Below are positions 58,740 through 64,000 of a stretch of 64,000 bases of DNA, in pieces. The notes beneath the pieces were generated by a model. That model saw only the letters and a list, made by a program, of their open reading frames with translations. It made no database searches and was not told the origin of the DNA. This DNA is from Aquatica leii. Its lineage: Eukaryota; Arthropoda; Insecta; Coleoptera; Lampyridae. How positions within the stretch are numbered: the stretch's first letter is position 1; each line of letters starts with the position of its first letter. The stretch spans positions 62,635,505-62,699,504 of the forward strand of contig CM069436.1 of the NCBI GenBank assembly GCA_035610365.1, read 5' to 3'. Made by a program: the position numbers and the translations under genes.

Positions 58740-60500
58740 AACAAGCGAATTTACTATAAACCGTATCGCTTATCGTTTTACGAAAAGGAAATTATACGAG
58801 GAACTATATCGAACCTTTTATCGAAGAATATTATTGAAGAATCGGATTCAGAATATGCTTCCACAATCATTTTGGTAAAAAAGAAAAATGGAGATCACAT
58901 AATGGTTGTTTATTCCCGTAAACTCAATTCGATCACAGTAAAAGATCATTTCCCCCTATCATTAATCGAAGATATTTTAGAAAAAATTAACAACATCGTA
59001 TTTACAAAGTTAGACTTAAGGTCATGTTACCACCAATTTCTGTGGAGCGAAGAGAGCAAAAGGTATACGGCTTTTATAACTCCGGAAGGACATTACCAGT
59101 ACCTATACCAAATTACCATTTGGTCTCTGTAATGCTTCCTGGTTGTTCCAGTCGGCAATTTCCAAAATATTGGGATACATAAGACACGATTACGCACTAC
59201 TATACTTTGATAATTGATGATGATAATTGAAAACTTAGATACAGTTCTAACCATACTAGGAAATGCTAACATTACTCTAAATAGAAACAAATGCGAGTTT
59301 TTTAAAAGGAAAATGGAGTATTTGAGTAACAGTGAATTTAAACCATCTGCAACAAAGCTTAAAGCTGTGAAGAAATTTCCTACACCAATAAACGTGCATA
59401 CACTAAGGCAGTTCATTGGATTGCCGTCATATTTCCGAGAATATGTACGAGATTTTGCAATAATTGCAAAACTTGTAACAGGGCTATTAAGCATGACTGA
59501 ATGGTATTGGAACAAAGAACAAGATGACGCGGTTGAGAAACTGAAAAATTTATTGATTTCGGCACCAACGTTAGCAATATTTAATCCGAAATTTGAAACA
59601 AGCTCACACGGACTTTTGCAGTTACATGTAGATGACAATTGGAAACCTGAAGGATATTTCAGTAGACAAACCACTGATTGCAAGATCAACTACCATAGTT
59701 TTGAACTAGAGAATATTTAGACATCTACTTTATGGTAGACCTTTGTTATAACGGACTACCGCGTTACCACTAACTTGGACAAAGAAAGATCTGTCAGCTA
59801 CAGTGCCCCAAAAGATGTAACATGGCGGGTAGTAAAGCTTTTCCAAGATGACAATGGTCACCCGGGTTGGCAATGAACGTATGATTCGATCAGAAGTACA
59901 TATTGGTTTACTGATATAAAGAATTTTACTAGAAAATACGTAGAAAAATGTACTGCTTGTTTGACGTCCAAACGTCCAACTCGTAAAAGAAAAATGGAAC
60001 TTCATCCGATAGAAAAGGTAAATGAAGCGTTCCATACGCTGCATTTAAACCACTTAGGAAACCGAAGGTAGATTACGAGATTAGGTTACCCAGTAGTACT
60101 ATAAGAAATTTATTGGAAAAAAGAAAGAAAGCTACCAATAGATGTAAAAAGCTTTCAGCAGATATGAAGGAAAGATTTAGATGTGTTAAGCCTCAAAAGT
60201 TTAAAATAGGAGATATGGTACTGGTAAAAGGATTTTCCAGTGGGAAATTGGTTCCTTAAGTTTGTAGGTCCTGTAAAAATTGTCGACGTCATTGAAAATG
60301 ACCGATACAAAGTTGCGTCGTTCTCCAAAGATAAGAGATGTTTTAAAGGTATAGTGTCTAGCGATCGATTGAAAAAGTTCACACCACAGTTGACAAAATG
60401 CTTAGATGAGTTTCTCAGTTTTCTCAGGGGGAAGGAGAATAGAGAACGATTTTTGGTAAAGTTGAACACTGAGTATCAAGGTAAGGAAGTGTCGTTTTAT
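58740..60500 (+). mobile_element. Ty3/Gypsy retroelement relic (RT, RNase H, integrase parts)
   Basis: In order along the plus strand: reverse transcriptase N part (SEYASTIILVKKKNG, 58850; KDHFPLSLIEDIL and FTKLDLRSCYHQ, 58945-59035), a decayed active site (YFDN at 59205, where an aspartate pair is expected), the RT end and connection (NRNKCEFFKRKMEYL, 59280; LRQFIGLPSYFREYVRDFA, 59405), RNase H (59500-59720, PEGYFSRQTTDCKINYHSFE), the integrase zinc-binding region (59860-59970, KYVEKCTACLTSKRP), and the integrase C-terminal domain (60170-60440, FKIGDMVLVKGF, FLKFVGPVKIVDVIENDRYK). The integrase catalytic core is deleted between about 60040 and 60080. Stops and frameshifts occur throughout, and no gag, envelope or LTR was recognised. 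It is an inactive fossil. Confidence 0.85.
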
Positions 60501-60746
60501 TTTGTTTATATGGCTTTTTATAAAATCAAATGTTTCAATATTACTGATAGATAAATTATGCAAATGGTTAGTTAGTTATTATTAAAAGAAACGTTTCATA
60601 AAAATTTAAAAAAAAATATTGTTGGAATGTGATTCATAGCAGAAAGAAATGATCTTACAGCAAACGATGTTTATTTGATAATAAATTGTGTGTTTATTAT
60701 GATAAAAATTTGATCTTTTTGTTGTATATCAAGTGGCTTAAGACTT

Positions 60747-61021
60747 ATGTTCCTAAACCTCGGATGTCAGGATAAAGGCACATGTTCCAAAACCTCTGAA
60801 GTTTTAGCAAAAAAGTAAACAGTGGGCTGACTGATGTTACAAAACCTCTAAGACCGTTGTGTTCATGTTCCAAAACGTATGAAGAAGAATATGTTAAAGT
60901 TAAGTTATCGATTAGCTATGTTCCAAAACCTCTGACGCTAAATTGATGACAAATTGCTGTAAAGCTGATCTTCCAAAACCTCTAATGCCATGTTAGGTCA
61001 CATGTTCCCAAACCTCTCAGG
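60747..61021 (+). repeat. seven copies of a 20-nt motif, ATGTTCCAAAACCTCTGA-type
   Basis: Copies start at 60747, 60782, 60834, 60865, 60918, 60968 and 61002, with spacings 35, 52, 31, 53, 50 and 34 nt. They share ATGTTCCAAAACCTCT with one to four changes each; the spacers differ. The spacing suggests a diverged two-part tandem unit of about 85 nt. It follows the Ty3/Gypsy relic and could be its 3' non-coding part or an independent satellite. Confidence 0.8.
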
Positions 61022-61590
61022 CTAAAGCATTTACAACCGGTAAGGTAAACACTTTGCAATGGAACTATTTCACATGTGTTATAATAATAAGCAAAGAAAA
61101 AAAAATGTGGCACTTGTTCCGAATTCCATGCATTTCCTCAGGTAACTTTTATTTTAGTTCAACGAAACGGTCCCGGAATGATGTAACCATCCATGGGTAC
61201 GTGGACGACACCCTGTTCAGGAAAACCGAATGTTAGCATACTATGGATTCTTCATTTATCTTTTATTGGTACGCGTATGGTTATGTGTATCCTGGTACTA
61301 GTGACGCTCATGGTTCTCAACTGTTACGTAAACCAATGGACCAATATGAAAGAAAAGATGGCAAGTGCACATGGCGTAGTATTGTGGTAGTATTACGAGG
61401 TCTTTTTCTTTTAACCTGTACAAAATAATGAATGTTGTGTTCTATTTTATTTTAAAAACTAATTGTAGCCAAGATTCATCATCTAATAGTATTGAAAAAT
61501 TTGTATGTATACATATGTAAATCGTATACAATACATGCGATTTCTGACAATAATGCACGTTGTTATCTTCTAAATGTGATTTTATTTCAA
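61022..61590. other. spacer, no supported gene
   Basis: Three overlapping 60-65-codon plus frames (61054-61428) show no motif. The stretch is GC-richer than its surroundings and could belong to the neighbouring retroelement relic. Confidence 0.3.
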
Positions 61591-61591
61591 A

Positions 61592-61655
61592 AACTCGATT
61601 ATCGGAGTTTTTCAATTACCCGAGAAAGGTCCGGTCCACAATAGCTCGGATAATC
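61592..61655. repeat. inverted-repeat remnant, pogo/Tigger-type end
   Basis: CTCGATTATCGGAG on the left mirrors CTCGGATAATCGAG on the right around a centre with CCCGAGAAAGGTCCGG. ATTATCCGAG-type palindromes occur near the ends of pogo/Tigger-group transposons. No interior remains. Confidence 0.45.
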
Positions 61656-62928
61656 GAGACTACGTATACAAATACACACTTTTTTGTCAATCAGGATTTT
61701 TTCGGTATAATCTTGAAGGTATTTAATCCCTTATGCGTTGGATGGTTAAAATTGTATTGTATTAAAAAAAACAGAAAAAGCAATTAATAGTCAAATTCGC
61801 AAAATTAAAATTTGACTTTATTTGTATGTTACGTAATAGTTTGTGCTGTTTATATTTATAAAAAATTTTAATGCCAGCATTAACGTTATTTAATAATTTT
61901 CGAATTTTAGAAACTAACTAGTAACGTATAAAATAAAATATGTAGACGATAAACATCGGAAAAAAACAATCAAAATAAATGCTTTACAAAAAAAATATAA
62001 TTTTTATTACTTGATGTGAAATGTAAAGAAAATACGTTGGCAACGCATAAATATATTGGTTGGTAAGTACCTGAAACATAGCAACACAAAGAGCGATATA
62101 AAAGAGAACTTAAAGTACCGATCGATGATACGAGAAAGCCTAATATTATTCTCTACCAAACATTCGTCGACAATAGAATGACCCAGAAAGAGATTATATA
62201 CAGGGTACGCTAAAACAGACAGAAACATAGTTAGAAATTTCAAATACTTTCAATTAACAGTTTTTGAAATAGTTTCAATCCATTTTAGCACCGTTATCTG
62301 ATAGATTTGAATAAATAAATCTAGAACTAAATCCATTAGTATACTGAGTGATTCTAAAAGAAAATCAACTAAAATGTTACAATTACTTAAACTTCAATTA
62401 CAAATTAAAAAATTGTAGGATCCACAATGATAAGCATTTTAAAATCTACAATACCGTGCATACTAAACTTGAACCCAATTGATCACTGATTACAACGTAT
62501 GTCAATTAAACCTTACAATGAAGAATTATTCTTTAGCGACGAGAATATCTAAACCAATCTAAAAAAAAATCCGTCATACATCTTTTTTTCTTTCAGTACC
62601 GCATTCGTTTCGAGTGTTGGCAAAAGTTTATATAAATGTTATAGACCCTACTACTTAACGCCGTTTCCGAACGACAATTTGAGAGGTTCTTCTAGACCTT
62701 TCTAGACAGTATACCGGTCACAAGCACGTAATACACTAAGACACTACGATGACTCTCCATAAATCAATGTCACTATAAAAAGTTATTGTCATTAGGCCTT
62801 ACTTTTTTTAAGATTGGATTTTTTAGAGTGCCTATGCACAATCAAGAATATGGTAATACGCTTCAAAGCAAATGAAATTAATTTAAATAAAACAAACCAT
62901 AGAAGAAAATTCCCCGTTCTCTGATAGA
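61656..62928. other. spacer, nothing recognised
   Basis: AT-rich sequence with no supported gene or repeat. Confidence 0.35.
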
Positions 62929-63396
62929 CGGTTGCATACAGTTAAGTTAACTGACGCCGTTGTTAACTAAATCATAGCTATTGATTTGACAATGTCGTCA
63001 GCCAAAAATTTGATTTTGTACTTCACGACCAATGACGACACGTCATTATGCCAAAAGCTTTTATTTTACTTTGGCTCAAATTATTGTTATAAATACGTTA
63101 AATATTTTCTTAGATTATGCGACAAGATTTTTTACTATCAAGAAGGAATGGTACATTCAAACACTGTTCTGCTATACAGAAACAAAATATTTAGTAAAAG
63201 AAAAACACTAATACCTGGCTGCATAAAGTAACGTTACCTATGTTGTTAGTTGACGCCGTTGTTAACTAAAGCTATTGATTTGACAATGTCGTCAGCAAAA
63301 CAATTGATTTTGTACTTGCGACCAATGATGACCCTTAACGACATGATCACGCAGTTAACTACATCGTCAAAGTTAACAATGCTTTATGCAACCGGG
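62929..63396. mobile_element. two tandem MITE copies with GGTTGCATA-type ends
   Basis: CGGTTGCATACAGTTAAG at 62929 and GGCTGCATAAAGTAACG near 63217 are both left-end-like; GCTTTATGCAACCGGG ends at 63396 as the inverted right end. Two internal units are near copies of each other (62951-63039 and 63251-63333, sharing GACGCCGTTGTTAACTAA and TATTGATTTGACAATGTCGT). The first copy lacks a right end. It is non-coding; the 81-codon frame at 62986-63231 lies inside it. Confidence 0.6.
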
Positions 63397-64000
63397 CCAA
63401 ATGTCCGCCGGCTTGGATATAAAAACTAAAAAAAAACACTCAATTTTCAACATTTTCCCAGATTTCCTTCTATATTGAGATGCCTCCAAAACTTAAAATA
63501 ATTTTCCAATATAAATGGTACCACGCTCGGTATATCAAAGTGAGTTTCTATATTTGTTGCTCCTCGTTTTCATTAACAGTATTAAACAAAATAAATTATC
63601 TAAAGTTGATCCACCTGGGCGTTCTTTAATACGACACCTCTAATAGTCTTTAGTTATTAGTCCTGTTAAGATTCAACCATAAAATCGGATAAGTATACCA
63701 CTGACTTAAATTTCTCAGTACTTCTCACACTGGTTTCTAAGATTTTTGTAGATAAATATAAACTAGCTTTATTTCCATTCTGATGAGATGTTTTTCTTGT
63801 TTAGACATCTCTTAAAGTAGGAAACTCATTACTTCCATAATATATTAATATGAAAAACGGTTTCCCCAGTTTCAGCTACTTATAGCTGACTATAGAGTGT
63901 AGCTCCTTTTTCAAATTAGACTGTATTTCAGCGGGAAACAAAATAAGATAATATAGTATATGAATATGACGCCTTTGCTCCAAAACCTTCCTAATATAAA
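63397..64000. other. window end, nothing recognised
   Basis: No gene or repeat recognised. Confidence 0.35.

Noticed and set aside
59093-59689. 198-codon minus frame
   Set aside because: Longest frame in the window, but it is antisense to the Ty3/Gypsy RT-RNase H region with clear family motifs on plus.
60747-61021. CRISPR-like look of the 20-nt repeat array
   Set aside because: Eukaryotic context, degenerate repeats, irregular spacing and no cas genes; treated as a satellite or retroelement repeat.
61054-61428. Three overlapping small plus frames
   Set aside because: No family motif, no splice structure; probably remnants of a neighbouring repeat or chance.

Overview
The window is AT-rich, repeat-laden animal DNA carrying one recognisable host gene: the 5' coding part of an insect-type Dscam1 (Down syndrome cell adhesion molecule, hypervariable form), read on the minus strand. 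Mutually exclusive exon-4 variants are a pancrustacean Dscam1 trait. Together with the transposon mix (hAT, pogo, piggyBac, mariner/Tc1, RTE-like LINEs, Ty3/Gypsy, many MITEs) they point to an insect with a fairly large genome. A beetle is possible but not proven.

Dscam1, in transcription order (high to low coordinates): one exon encodes the signal peptide and Ig1 (30883-30460). Five exon-4 variants follow (4.1-4.5, 30393-29254). After a 17.1-kb gap full of transposon relics come three more (4.6-4.8, 12131-11101), then constant exon 5 (10817-10668). All splice sites fit the GT-AG rule and all phases agree. Each exon 4 supplies the N-terminal half of Ig2 and exon 5 the C-terminal half. About 110 nt past exon 5 is a GC-rich element whose 12-nt core is exactly complementary to a site about 8.2 kb further on (2311-2322). 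This is the expected arrangement for a docking site and a selector of the exon-6 cluster, but no exon 6 is recognisable, so that cluster probably lies beyond position 1. Upstream of 30883 no exon 1 or promoter could be identified.

Everything else coding-like is transposon-derived and broken. At 4-10 kb are a Tc1/IS630-type relic, an intron-containing copy of an orphan multicopy family, and a ZBED5-like hAT. At 15-29 kb, inside the Dscam1 exon-4 cluster, are pogo-like MITEs, a piggyBac relic, a PIF/Harbinger MITE, a near-perfect foldback and a long-TIR Sola-like element. At 33-38 kb are a pogo/Tigger transposase relic, an internally deleted mariner-like element, and LINE pieces that look nested. 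At 41-53 kb are two more LINEs, a pogo-like MITE, a second orphan-family fragment and a second hAT copy. At 55-64 kb are a Tc1 relic, a pogo-like MITE with a mariner inside it, a Ty3/Gypsy relic followed by a short-repeat array, and tandem MITEs.

No rRNA, tRNA, CRISPR array or bacterial-style operon was seen.
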